A stretch of DNA of 64,000 nt from CAYPIE01 sp964410665 (GTDB taxonomy: Bacteria; Planctomycetota; Planctomycetia; Gemmatales; Gemmataceae). Location: contig CAYPIE010000002.1 of NCBI GenBank assembly GCA_964410665.1, forward strand, positions 173,375-237,374. The letters run 5' to 3'. Position numbers and translations under genes: made by a program. The stretch's first letter is position 1. Every line of letters begins with the position of its first letter. A model generated the notes under the pieces. The model saw only the letters and a list, made by a program, of their open reading frames with translations, had not been told where the DNA came from and ran no database searches. Shown one piece after another: positions 18,369 to 27,423 of this stretch.

Positions 18369-18923
18369 TCACGAGGATGGGTGATGTTCCATGAAGCATG
18401 CATGTTTGAGAGAGCGTAGTACCCGATCGCGGGCTTTATAAATGGCCCAGATGGACACCCCCAAATCCTCGGCAACATCTTGAGTATCGTCATCAAGTAC
18501 GATGGTACGCCAAAAGGCTTCCCATACAGTCTTGGCAAAACGCGCCCGAAATTCGTTGATCAACCGCACTGTGGCCGGCGGAGCGTTATCGGAAGCATCC
18601 GCGAATACTGTCGATATTTCCAATAAATGAGGCGGTTTAAAACATATTGGTATACTTCGATAATACTGAAGGTGTCGCAATAATCGGTAACGCCAGACCC
18701 GCCATAGCCATGGATGAAAGGATCCCGCTCGGGGCCATTGGTTTTGTTGTGCTGCCTGTAGCAGCGCCAAAAACACCTCTTGTACAATATCATTGATATC
18801 AAACTCACCAATGCCGGCTTGACGCGTCCACCGATATAGCAAGGGCGACAACTCTCTCACCAGCTGATCCCAGTCTATGCCAGCATCGAATCCTGTTGCA
18901 CCATCCCGGCCCTTTGAGGGCAT
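18369..18923 (-). CDS. ECF-type sigma factor, start uncertain
   Basis: About 184 residues with the marks of a sigma-70 family protein: region 2 (DINDIVQEVFLALLQAAQ with the following SFHPWLWRVWRYRLLRHLQ) and a region 4 helix-turn-helix (QDVAEDLGVSIWAIYKARDRVLRSL). The start at 18923 is chosen since residues before it are low-complexity and read into the tandem repeat; 18989 is an alternative. No kinase or anti-sigma gene is adjacent. It is divergent from the SDR gene and converges with cassette gene D. Region 4 is a weaker match than in the other two sigma factors of the window. Confidence 0.75.
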   Translation of the reverse strand: MPSKGRDGATGFDAGIDWDQLVRELSPLLYRWTRQAGIGEFDINDIVQEVFLALLQAAQQNQWPRAGSFHPWLWRVWRYRLLRHLQYYRSIPICFKPPHLLEISTVFADASDNAPPATVRLINEFRARFAKTVWEAFWRTIVLDDDTQDVAEDLGVSIWAIYKARDRVLRSLKHACFMEHHPSS

Positions 18924-19263
18924 CGCTCTGGGCCAAGTCGCTAGTGTCGTTGGAGGGGACGCGGATCGAGCAGATGAGGATCGGGACATGGACGAGAACC
19001 CTCCGATACGTAGGGCGATTGTCGCAATTGCTGCACCATCATGCAGTCGTCTCGACCAACGAGAGACCAACGAGAGACCAACGAGAGACCAACGAGAGAC
19101 CAACGAGATCCGATGAGCCCATTTACGAATGGACTCATGCAGCCCGATATCTGAGTGCCTGACTGCCAACGATGCGGTTAGTATAGCGACCCTTGCACTT
19201 GCGTCTCGCGACGCACACGAAATCCATAAAATACATGATTTCTTCATCAAACAAAGGAGAACC
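18924..19263. other. Intergenic region between divergent sigma and SDR genes
   Basis: 340 bases holding the five-copy 11-bp tandem repeat (19054-19108) and both promoters. The stretch 19110-19263 becomes more A/T rich toward the SDR gene and ends in the AGGAGA ribosome-binding site. The reading frame of the sigma factor stays open across this region but its translation there is repetitive and unlikely to be coding. Confidence 0.6.
19054..19108. repeat. Five-copy 11-bp tandem repeat
   Basis: The unit GACCAACGAGA is repeated five times without a mismatch (19054, 19065, 19076, 19087, 19098), followed by a break at TCCGATG. It sits between two divergent genes, so copy-number change could alter promoter spacing for either. 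It has no spacers and is far too short to be a CRISPR array. Confidence 0.95.
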
Positions 19264-19998
19264 ATGACAACACTTACCGATCGAATTGTCCTGATCACTG
19301 GCGGTGGTTCGGGGGTTGGGCTTGCGACTGCGAAGGGATTCCTTGCTGTAGGAGCCAAAGTCGTGATCACCGGTCGAAATCCGGCCAAACTGCAGCAAGC
19401 GGCAGAGGCACTCCAAGCAGGTGATCGGTTACTGGTTCAAGCCATGGACGTGTCCAACCTCCACAGTGTGCAGCATGCAATGGAGTTCATCACTGGCCAG
19501 TGGGGTGCCGTTCAGACCTTGGTCAATAATGCAGGGATGAATGTCAAAGAACGGATGATGCGTGAGCTGACGCCAGAGGCCTGGCAGCGCATGATCGCCA
19601 CCAACCTCAACGGAGCGTTTTACTGCATCCATGCCGTGCTCCCAAGCATGCTAGAGCACAAAGATGGAGTGATTATTAATATTAATTCGGTGTCGGGTAA
19701 ACGGGCTATGCCGTTGGCCGGTACCGCGTATTCCGCGAGCAAGTTCGGCATGGCGGCGCTTGGCATCGGACTTGGCGCTGAAGAACGCGAAAATGGGATT
19801 CGCGTGACCAATATCTACCCGGGAGAGATCGATACTGCGATCTTAGACGCACGACCCAAACCATTGACTCAAGAGCAGCGACAACAGATTCTCAAACCCG
19901 AGGACGTCGCCAACGCCGTGCTGTTTGTCGCATGCCTACCCGCCCACGTCTCCATCCCGGAGCTCATTATCAAGCCCGCCAACGCCATGTATGTTTAA
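19264..19998 (+). CDS. Short-chain dehydrogenase/reductase
   Basis: A 244-residue NAD(P)-dependent SDR. The cofactor motif GGGSGVGLA, the NNAG motif and the catalytic Ser with YSASK (Tyr and Lys) are all present, so it should be active. The ATG at 19264 has AGGAGA just upstream. The substrate cannot be told; the family covers sugars, steroids and fatty-acid intermediates. It is divergent from the small ECF sigma factor and converges with the RND pump gene, so it appears to be transcribed alone. Confidence 0.92.
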   Translation: MTTLTDRIVLITGGGSGVGLATAKGFLAVGAKVVITGRNPAKLQQAAEALQAGDRLLVQAMDVSNLHSVQHAMEFITGQWGAVQTLVNNAGMNVKERMMRELTPEAWQRMIATNLNGAFYCIHAVLPSMLEHKDGVIININSVSGKRAMPLAGTAYSASKFGMAALGIGLGAEERENGIRVTNIYPGEIDTAILDARPKPLTQEQRQQILKPEDVANAVLFVACLPAHVSIPELIIKPANAMYV

Positions 19999-20071
19999 TT
20001 CTGACCAGTCCATCGACATGTCCGCCCAGGTTCCAACCCCTCGGTTCTTGGGCGAATCGCCGACGGGCCGA

Positions 20072-23000
20072 TTACTCCGCGTCGATGGGACCGGCATAAA
20101 GTGCATAGATGCTTGGGACCAGTAACAAAACAAACATCGTCGAAGAAATCAGGCCGAAAGCGAGGCTGGTCGCCATCGGAATCAAGATTTGCACCTGTAA
20201 AGACGACTCGAGCATAATCGGTACCAGCGCGGCGATCGTGGTCAACGAGGTCAACAACACCGGTCGGAATCGCTCCCGACCGGCCTGCGACAAGGCGGCC
20301 TCAAGCGGTGCTCCCGAAGCACGACGCTGGTTGATAAAGTCGATCAGCACGATCGAATCGTTGACCACCACGCCGGCCAACGCCACCATGCCGAACATGC
20401 TAAATAGAGTCAGTGGTAAGCCCATGATAAAATGTCCCACAATGGCTCCGATAAAGCCGAACGGGATCGCTGTGAGCACGAAGAACGGCTGAATGTACGA
20501 GCCGAACTGTGTGGTCAACAGCACATACATGGCGAATAATGCCACCACAAACCCTAAAAAGAGGCTTTGAAGCGACTCTTGACGTTGTTTTTCCTGCCCT
20601 TCCCAGCGAACCTGAATGCTCGGGAACTGTTCAAGCAATCGTGGGACAAATGATGCCTTCAGACCATTCACGATCTGTTGTGCGTTGGTGGTTGCCTCGT
20701 CTAAGTCCGCCGTTACGGTGATCTGTCGCTTTTGATCAACGCGGTTGATCTCGGAATAGCCGCGCTCAACATCAACAAGTGCAACCTCTTCGATCGGTAT
20801 CTCCCCGACCTCAGCGCTGCGGATGCGAATATTCTCCAAGTTCTCCAGCGATTCACGTTCCTCAGGCGGATAACGGACCATCAGCTTGACCTCATGGCGG
20901 CCACGCTGCAACCGCATCACTTCCTCGCCGTAGAATGATGCTCGAAGGGTTTGAGCCACCTGGTTACTGTCGATCCCAATGGCCTCGGCGTTCGGCTTGA
21001 CGCGGACCTGCAATTCTGGCTTACCCGGTAAGGAGTTATCGGCGACATCAAAGACCCCTTCATAAGTCTGCAACTGCTCTTTGGCCACTTCGACAGCGGC
21101 TTCCAGTTGCCGCATATCGGAACCAACGATCTGGAACTCGATCGGCTTCCCACCGGGCCCCCCCGCCGCTGTGCCAAACTTGAGCTCTTCCACGCCGGCA
21201 ATGCCACCAAGTGCCTCGACCACCTCGCGACGCCATTTCGCGGAGATATCGTCGCTGGTATCCGTACGAAGTTCGCTGCCAATCAGCTCCACGGATACCT
21301 GGCCTACATGACTAGCCGAGGTACGGTCCTGCGACGCTTGGGGACCCCGTCCTTCTCCTTCGCTGTAGCCTGTGGTCCAAACGACCAACTTGATCGGTGA
21401 CTCACCGTATTGACGTTGTTGTTGCTTCTGAATCCGCTCCAGTGCTTTCACCATCTTTGCCACGGCTTGTTCCGTCTCGTAGATCGGGGTGCCATTTGGA
21501 AACTTTACGGAGGCTTTTATGAACGGGGCATCAAGTTTAGGGAAAAAGACAAACGGCGTAAATCCTCCTACCACCAAGCCGAACGTCATGATCAACAGCG
21601 CAAGACTCGCGGCGACGGCAATGGCGGGATAGTGAATGCAGCGCCGCAACAAGGGCTGATAGACCCCTTCGATGAAGTCGTGCAACCCTTGGGTGACGGC
21701 CGCTTGGACGCGATAGAGCACCATCCCCAGGGCTGCAACGGTTGGCCCCAAAAGATAGCGAGCCAAACGCCAAAGCCCCCGAAGCGGATTCAACTGTCCG
21801 ATGAGTGTACGTCGACGGAGGGGAACGGCAACGTCGGAGCTCCCATCGGCAAGGTGGTTCGGCAAGATGAACAGGCTCTCTGCCAACGAAAACGCTAGGA
21901 CGGAAATCACCACGATGGGCATCACCACCATGACTTTGCCAAGTGTGCCCGAGACATACAACATCGGCATGAATGCAAACGTTGTGGTGAGTACCGAACT
22001 GATCACCGGCGCTGCGACCTCGCACGTCCCGTCGATCGATGCCTGCATCAACGACTTGCCCATCTCCCGGTGCCGGTAGACATTTTCCCCTACCACAATC
22101 GCATCATCGACGACGATGCCAAGCACCAAAAGAAATGCAAATGTAGAGACCATGTTCAGTGTCTGATCCTGACTCAGCAGAACCAGTAGGCCGCCGGCGA
22201 TGGAGATTGGGATTCCCAAAGAGACCCAAAAGGCAAGGCGGAATTCCAGAAACAGACTCAGCACAATAAACACCAGGACCAGGCCCATCAGCCCATTTTG
22301 CACCAGCGTATCCAACCGTTCCTGGACAATGATCGACTGATCATCATAGAAAATCAGTTGATAACCAGGTGGTAGCTGCTTGCTCTTGTTTGTGACATAA
22401 TCACGAACATCACTGGTAATCTGGAGCAAGTCCTCGCTCGAGGTTTTCTGGACTACTAGGGTGATCGCTGGCATCCCAGGGGAGATCACACCGGTCTGCT
22501 CGTCGGGGACCGCTACAAAGGTGCCAGCATCATTCTCCTCAAAGCCATCGACCGATTGACCGAGATCGCGAACGCGTAACACCGCACCATCCGGTCGCGT
22601 TAACAGAGGTAGCTCATCAATCTCTTGCCCGATGCTGCGCTTGTTTTTCCCACGCACGAGATACTCGCTGGCCGCCGTTTTGATGGTACCGGCCGGTAGT
22701 TCGATATTCTCGCGGCGGAGGATCTGGCCGACTTCCTGGAGGGTCAAGCCATACTTGCGTAAGGCATCCTCACTCAGTTCGACGTCGATTTGATACTTCT
22801 TCTCGGCAACGATATCCACCGAGGAGATGGAATCCAAGTCGAGTAGTTCCTCACGCACCCGTTCGGCCACTTCCCGAAGTTGTAATTGTTGCCGCAACCG
22901 CCATTGACGCTGCTCGATTTGATTAAGTTGCTTCGGCAGCACCTGACCACCAAACAATGCCACGCGAATCGTGGGCGACCGAGCGACCACGAGCTGCACC

Positions 23001-23383
23001 TCGGGATCCTCGGCCTCCAAGGGAAAACTCGGTATGCGGTCGACTTCGGATCGAAGATCATTGAGCACCCGCTGCGGATCGCTGACCGATGCTTTTAGCT
23101 CGGCCACCACCGTCCCGGAGCCTTCCTGGGCCACGGCTGAAATCTTCTTGATGCCCTCCACGGCACGGATGGCCTCTTCGATCTTCTGGCAGATCCCCTC
23201 CTCGACCTCCGAGGGGCTCGCGCCCGGGTAGGGAACGGTGATCTTGACTTGATCAAGCTGAAATTCCGGAAACGATTCGCTGTAGAGCTGGGTCGCCGAC
23301 CAAACTCCGGTCAGCAGAATCGCCAGCATCATGGTGTTGATGGTGGGGCCGTTGCGTGCCACCCAGGTAATGACACTACGCAT
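20072..23383 (-). CDS. RND efflux transporter, AcrB/HAE-like
   Basis: A 1103-residue inner-membrane proton-driven pump. The first membrane helix is at the N-terminus, with large periplasmic loops after TM1 and TM7 and a duplicated twelve-helix plan. The proton relay aspartates are visible in GIVVDDAIVVGENVYRH, and the second half repeats the pattern GVVVNDSIVLIDFINQRR. Its start overlaps the stop of the adaptor gene by one base (TAATG), so the two are translationally coupled. No TolC-like outer-membrane gene is nearby. The substrate is not known. Confidence 0.95.
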   Translation of the reverse strand: MRSVITWVARNGPTINTMMLAILLTGVWSATQLYSESFPEFQLDQVKITVPYPGASPSEVEEGICQKIEEAIRAVEGIKKISAVAQEGSGTVVAELKASVSDPQRVLNDLRSEVDRIPSFPLEAEDPEVQLVVARSPTIRVALFGGQVLPKQLNQIEQRQWRLRQQLQLREVAERVREELLDLDSISSVDIVAEKKYQIDVELSEDALRKYGLTLQEVGQILRRENIELPAGTIKTAASEYLVRGKNKRSIGQEIDELPLLTRPDGAVLRVRDLGQSVDGFEENDAGTFVAVPDEQTGVISPGMPAITLVVQKTSSEDLLQITSDVRDYVTNKSKQLPPGYQLIFYDDQSIIVQERLDTLVQNGLMGLVLVFIVLSLFLEFRLAFWVSLGIPISIAGGLLVLLSQDQTLNMVSTFAFLLVLGIVVDDAIVVGENVYRHREMGKSLMQASIDGTCEVAAPVISSVLTTTFAFMPMLYVSGTLGKVMVVMPIVVISVLAFSLAESLFILPNHLADGSSDVAVPLRRRTLIGQLNPLRGLWRLARYLLGPTVAALGMVLYRVQAAVTQGLHDFIEGVYQPLLRRCIHYPAIAVAASLALLIMTFGLVVGGFTPFVFFPKLDAPFIKASVKFPNGTPIYETEQAVAKMVKALERIQKQQQRQYGESPIKLVVWTTGYSEGEGRGPQASQDRTSASHVGQVSVELIGSELRTDTSDDISAKWRREVVEALGGIAGVEELKFGTAAGGPGGKPIEFQIVGSDMRQLEAAVEVAKEQLQTYEGVFDVADNSLPGKPELQVRVKPNAEAIGIDSNQVAQTLRASFYGEEVMRLQRGRHEVKLMVRYPPEERESLENLENIRIRSAEVGEIPIEEVALVDVERGYSEINRVDQKRQITVTADLDEATTNAQQIVNGLKASFVPRLLEQFPSIQVRWEGQEKQRQESLQSLFLGFVVALFAMYVLLTTQFGSYIQPFFVLTAIPFGFIGAIVGHFIMGLPLTLFSMFGMVALAGVVVNDSIVLIDFINQRRASGAPLEAALSQAGRERFRPVLLTSLTTIAALVPIMLESSLQVQILIPMATSLAFGLISSTMFVLLLVPSIYALYAGPIDAE

Positions 23384-24771
23384 TATTCGGCCTCCTGCGG
23401 ATTGAGAATCTTGACCTGGATGCCACCGGTAACACCGACCAAGGGGGAAACGATGACCTTCGAACCCGGTTGCACTTGTTGCGGGTTGCGTGTTCGCACA
23501 ATCACCACCCCACCATCAAATTGCACAGGCTCGACTTGAGCAATCTGTAGTCGGCCGTCCTCGACTAGCCAAACTTCTCCACCAGGACGCAGCGCTTCGC
23601 GCGGGACCGCTAACAGATCCTCTGGCAGACTCGGGACTCGGATGTTGACCTCGACGAACATGCCTCGCCGTAGGCTGAACCGTGGATTTTTGGAAGTACC
23701 GAGTGGTTTGCCAATCTCCACCCGACACGGGGCGGTCCTTGTACGTTCGTCGAAGCCTGTCCCCTCACAGCGGGCCAGCGTGCCCTTCCAGGTGTAGCTG
23801 GTGCCAGCCAAGTTGTAGCACACCTCAGCGGGTACCGGGGGCAGCTTGTAGTTCTCAGCCAAAGATGCCATCCTTGCGCCCAACCCCTGGTTGACCCGAT
23901 CCTGACTGGTTGCGGCCGGCAGCAAATCCCCGCAATGCAACACCCAATACAGTTCCTCCATGCGCAAGTTGAGGCGGACCTCGATGGTCGAGACATCTTC
24001 AATCTCCACCAGTGTGTCTCCCGGTCGCACATAGCTGCCCACCTCAACATGATCGCGCATGACCAGGCCGTCACACGGGGCAACTATTTCTGTTCGGTTC
24101 AGGTTGTAATCAACCCGCCGTAACTTGGCATCGATCAGCGATCGTTGGGCAAGCAAGCCCTCGCGCTTGGAATCGTAAGTTCGCGCTTCATTACGCAGCA
24201 TTTGAACCGCTTGCTCCGCAGCAACCACCTGCAGCCGGATCTGATCTCGTTCCGAGGCAGACATTGCCTTGGACTTGCGCATCCGATTGGCCCGAGATTC
24301 TTCTGTCTTCTGAAGGTCGAGCTGTTCCTCGCCGATTTTCAAGAGGGCTTGCGTATTCTCGATATCTACCGCAAGTTTTTTGAGGTCGGCATCGACTTGA
24401 CGTCGTTCACTAAGTAGTTGCTGCTTTTCGATCTCGTAAAGCTCACGATCAATCGTCAGGAGCTTATCCCCTTTACGGACCGTCTGACCGGATTCGCACA
24501 CCGCAGACTTCCCAATCACACGCCCTTCCACCGCCGCGGCCAGTTGGTATTCCCGGCGCGGGACTACCACACCATTGCTCTCGATAAAGAAGGCCTCGGC
24601 ATCGACGCCCCGAACCGACGACACCTCGACCTCCGGCACCCTTTCGACCTGGCTCACCTGAGCGGGGGGTTCGGCCATCGACGACAGCGTAATAAAGCCG
24701 AGCACCCCAAGGGTCACAAGTCCCAGAGGCACTAGCGCATGAGTCAACAGACGTGATAGGAGCGTGAGCAT
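23383..24771 (-). CDS. RND periplasmic adaptor (HlyD/MFP family)
   Basis: A 462-residue membrane fusion protein that would link the RND pump to an outer-membrane channel. It has an N-terminal membrane anchor (about 13-32), a lipoyl-like barrel-sandwich segment (AAAVEGRVIGKSAVCESGQTV region), a long helical hairpin (about 115-215), the return strand IVAPCDGLVMRDHVEVGSYV, and beta-barrel domains to the end. It is the middle gene of the tetR-adaptor-pump operon, 13 bases after the regulator. Confidence 0.93.
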   Translation of the reverse strand: MLTLLSRLLTHALVPLGLVTLGVLGFITLSSMAEPPAQVSQVERVPEVEVSSVRGVDAEAFFIESNGVVVPRREYQLAAAVEGRVIGKSAVCESGQTVRKGDKLLTIDRELYEIEKQQLLSERRQVDADLKKLAVDIENTQALLKIGEEQLDLQKTEESRANRMRKSKAMSASERDQIRLQVVAAEQAVQMLRNEARTYDSKREGLLAQRSLIDAKLRRVDYNLNRTEIVAPCDGLVMRDHVEVGSYVRPGDTLVEIEDVSTIEVRLNLRMEELYWVLHCGDLLPAATSQDRVNQGLGARMASLAENYKLPPVPAEVCYNLAGTSYTWKGTLARCEGTGFDERTRTAPCRVEIGKPLGTSKNPRFSLRRGMFVEVNIRVPSLPEDLLAVPREALRPGGEVWLVEDGRLQIAQVEPVQFDGGVVIVRTRNPQQVQPGSKVIVSPLVGVTGGIQVKILNPQEAE

Positions 24772-24784
24772 ACGAGGTCTCCAA

Positions 24785-25447
24785 CTATGCGTTCCAGTGG
24801 GCGACCGCCGGGGGTCGGGTCAGGAACATCGGGTTCGTAAGAGCAGCAAGAGTAAATTTATATATATGTTCAATTATAGTTGATACGCCGAGGTCCATCG
24901 TGGGCTGTCCGAGGACGATGGGAATCGAACTCCGATGCAAACAATGAAACAGCACTTGGCCGACCACGCTCAAGGCGGTCAGCTGGATCGTCTGGTCATC
25001 AGCTTCTGGTACCAACGCCCGTAGCGCTGCCGCCAAGACTGCATGTTTGGGACGGATAAACTCCTCGAGTAACTCCGGTGCCGTGGGAGCGGGGAGTGTC
25101 ATTTCCTTGAGCATCAAGGCCATACACCAGACCGGGACCCGCTCAGGGTCACGCCGCAGGATCGGGGCGTACAGCCCGTCGAGGACTTGACGAAACTGTT
25201 CGGCAGGCGGCAGATCCGGTGATAAATTAGGAATCAAAACATCTTGATGTGAAAGTTCCATCCCCCGTCGCAGACAGGCCACATACAGCTTGGACTTGTC
25301 CCCGAAGTGGTAGCCAATGGCTTGGAGGTTGACCCCAGCTGCACCACAAATGTCGCGGACTGTAGTCGCGGTATATCCCTTCTCGGCAAAGAGTTCACCG
25401 GCCGCGTTTAAAATGCTGTCGCGAGTCTCCTCGGCAGATCGGACCAT
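24785..25447 (-). CDS. TetR/AcrR family regulator
   Basis: A 220-residue repressor-type protein. The N-terminal helix-turn-helix domain is clear (ILNAAGELFAEKGYTATT, then ICGAAGVNLQAIGYHFGDKS). The C-terminal ligand domain resembles the CecR/YbiH type. It is the first gene of the efflux operon and so probably controls its own promoter together with the pump; the 167 bases upstream hold a short inverted repeat that could be the operator. Confidence 0.93.
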   Translation of the reverse strand: MVRSAEETRDSILNAAGELFAEKGYTATTVRDICGAAGVNLQAIGYHFGDKSKLYVACLRRGMELSHQDVLIPNLSPDLPPAEQFRQVLDGLYAPILRRDPERVPVWCMALMLKEMTLPAPTAPELLEEFIRPKHAVLAAALRALVPEADDQTIQLTALSVVGQVLFHCLHRSSIPIVLGQPTMDLGVSTIIEHIYKFTLAALTNPMFLTRPPAVAHWNA

Positions 25448-25495
25448 AATACCTCAGGGATGGACCAACGGTGAATACGCGAGCGGGCCGCCAAC

Positions 25496-25509
25496 CAAAC
25501 GTCTGTTTG
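25496..25509. promoter_or_regulatory. Candidate TetR operator
   Basis: An inverted repeat CAAAC-GTCT-GTTTG lies 49-62 bases upstream of the tetR start, and a related GCCTGTTTGGC follows at about 25522. The position fits autoregulation of the efflux operon. The arms are only five bases each, so chance occurrence is possible. Confidence 0.3.
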
Positions 25510-25614
25510 AAGCATTCATACGCCTGTTTGGCACCCGAAGTCAAGCTCAACTTCGTTTTTCTGGTTCTTTGGGTCCCAGAGATCGCTAGCGGGATGCCTG
25601 ATCGAAGCGCGGAT

Positions 25615-27279
25615 TCAAAGCCGTTTGGCCAAACTTTCGCCTAGGCGTCGAAGTGCCGGGCTATAGTCATCGGGGGATAGATGAACGTTTAAAATGCTGA
25701 AAGCCGTTTCATTTGCAAGTGCCTCGTCCATCGCCCCATCCAGTTCTCCCTCGGTCCGCACTTCGAAGCCTTGACCGGCTCCGATCAGATCGGGAACTCT
25801 GTGGTAATTCCAGTTCGGAATATCGTTAAACTCCCCTTCGAGAATGAAACGCTCCGTCAAGTAGCCGCGATTGTTCAGCACAATCACAATTGGGTTGAGT
25901 CCCATGCGGCGACAAGTTCCTAACTCCATCCCAGTCATCTGAAAGGCACCATCCCCGACCAACACGATCGGTCGCAGACTCGCATCCGCTAATTGGGCCC
26001 CAACCGCTGCGGGTACCGCCCAACCCAAAGTGGCGTAAAAGGCCGAGCCAAGATACTCGGTGTCTTTGACAACCGTGAGATCCGCTGAGCCGAACAGGGC
26101 ATCTCCAGGATCAGCGACGATCGCCGATTGGCTGCTCAGGAGGGAATTCACCTTCTGAAACAAGCGACGGACGGTCATCGGGGCATCAGGATCCGCTTGC
26201 CAAGGTTCGGCGATGGGGTTGTTGTCTATGGGCAAGGCCCGGGTGTAGCGAGGCAACTCTGCTTGACTGAGAGCTTGAACAAAATGTTCGAGTAAGATGT
26301 CCTGGTAATGATGATAACGGATCTGCACTTGCTCGCTGGTGGCAAAGATGACGCGATGCTGGTCGAGGTTGTGGGTAAAGATCCCGGTATCCATGTCGGT
26401 GATCATGGCACCGAGCATGACCAGACAATCCGATCCTTCAACAAATTCCGTGACGTCTGGCCGGCCCATGGCAGCTTGGTAGACCCCCAGATACAGGGGA
26501 TGTCGCTCACGGATCACCGACTTGCTCAACAACGTCGAAGCAATGGGGATTTGGTGTTTCTCGGCAAAGTGCAACACTGGCTCGGCCAGTTTGAAACGGT
26601 GTAGATCAACTCCGGCAATGAGCACAGGCTTTCGACTCGCTTGGAGCATGGCCGTCGCTTCGTGAACAGCTTCTCGGAGCTCATCGGGATCGCTGATAGG
26701 CTGGACGGGGATGTGTTCATGAGGATAAACCGGAGCGGACAGCAGCCGGTCACGCGGTAATTCGATGTAGACGGGTCGCTTGAAGCGCATGCAGGCGTCC
26801 AACACTCGATCGATGTCACGGAAGGCGGTCAGCGGATCATCCAAGACGCAACTGGCAACCGTCAGATGTTCGAACACTTCGCGTTGCGTTTCTGGCGAAC
26901 CGACCATATGATGCAACAACCAATTGCGTTTATGTTCTCTTCCCCCTGGTGAACCACTAATGACCACCACGGGCGATTTTTCTGCATAAGCCGATGCTAA
27001 TGCATTGGTTAGGCTAAAGCCCCCCACTGCATAGGTCACGCAGGCACATCCAATCCCTTTGACCCGCGCATAGGCATCGGCAGCGTAACCAGCACAAAGT
27101 TCATTGGTGGTCACCACCATTTTGACAGGACTTTCCTCGATCATCTTGAAGAATCCCAAGATGTAGTCGCCAGGGATGCCAAAGACATGGCCGACGCCGA
27201 GTTCTTGCAAGCGATCAAGAAGATAATGGCCGATACTCGGTTTAGCGGCCTCGGTCATCCTGGGATTGGCCATGGCCAT
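25615..27279 (-). CDS. TPP-dependent alpha-keto acid decarboxylase (PDC/IPDC type)
   Basis: A 554-residue thiamine diphosphate enzyme of the pyruvate/indolepyruvate decarboxylase group. The catalytic glutamate is in TTNELCAGYAADAYAR, the decarboxylase HH motif in NWLLHHMVG, and the TPP/Mg site in GDGAFQMTGMELG ending at NN. The HH motif separates it from acetolactate synthases. Likely reaction: non-oxidative decarboxylation of pyruvate or an aryl/branched 2-keto acid to an aldehyde. It is divergent from the protoporphyrinogen oxidase gene and is otherwise alone. Confidence 0.88.
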   Translation of the reverse strand: MAMANPRMTEAAKPSIGHYLLDRLQELGVGHVFGIPGDYILGFFKMIEESPVKMVVTTNELCAGYAADAYARVKGIGCACVTYAVGGFSLTNALASAYAEKSPVVVISGSPGGREHKRNWLLHHMVGSPETQREVFEHLTVASCVLDDPLTAFRDIDRVLDACMRFKRPVYIELPRDRLLSAPVYPHEHIPVQPISDPDELREAVHEATAMLQASRKPVLIAGVDLHRFKLAEPVLHFAEKHQIPIASTLLSKSVIRERHPLYLGVYQAAMGRPDVTEFVEGSDCLVMLGAMITDMDTGIFTHNLDQHRVIFATSEQVQIRYHHYQDILLEHFVQALSQAELPRYTRALPIDNNPIAEPWQADPDAPMTVRRLFQKVNSLLSSQSAIVADPGDALFGSADLTVVKDTEYLGSAFYATLGWAVPAAVGAQLADASLRPIVLVGDGAFQMTGMELGTCRRMGLNPIVIVLNNRGYLTERFILEGEFNDIPNWNYHRVPDLIGAGQGFEVRTEGELDGAMDEALANETAFSILNVHLSPDDYSPALRRLGESLAKRL

Positions 27280-27423
27280 ATGAGATTCTCCTGGAAATCA
27301 TGTACGAGTCGGGGATCGATCGGACAACGCGAGTCACACAGCCTTATAGCTTATGGTAGGACTGGAAAGTGGTTTGAACCCAATCACCTTGACAACTTTG
27401 GACTGGGACCGAACAGGAGCATC

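Noticed and set aside
19054..19108. Tandem repeat considered as a CRISPR array
   Set aside because: The 11-bp unit has no spacers and no cas genes are in the window.
20072..25447. Efflux operon considered as a novel system
   Set aside because: tetR, adaptor and RND pump in this order are a standard arrangement.
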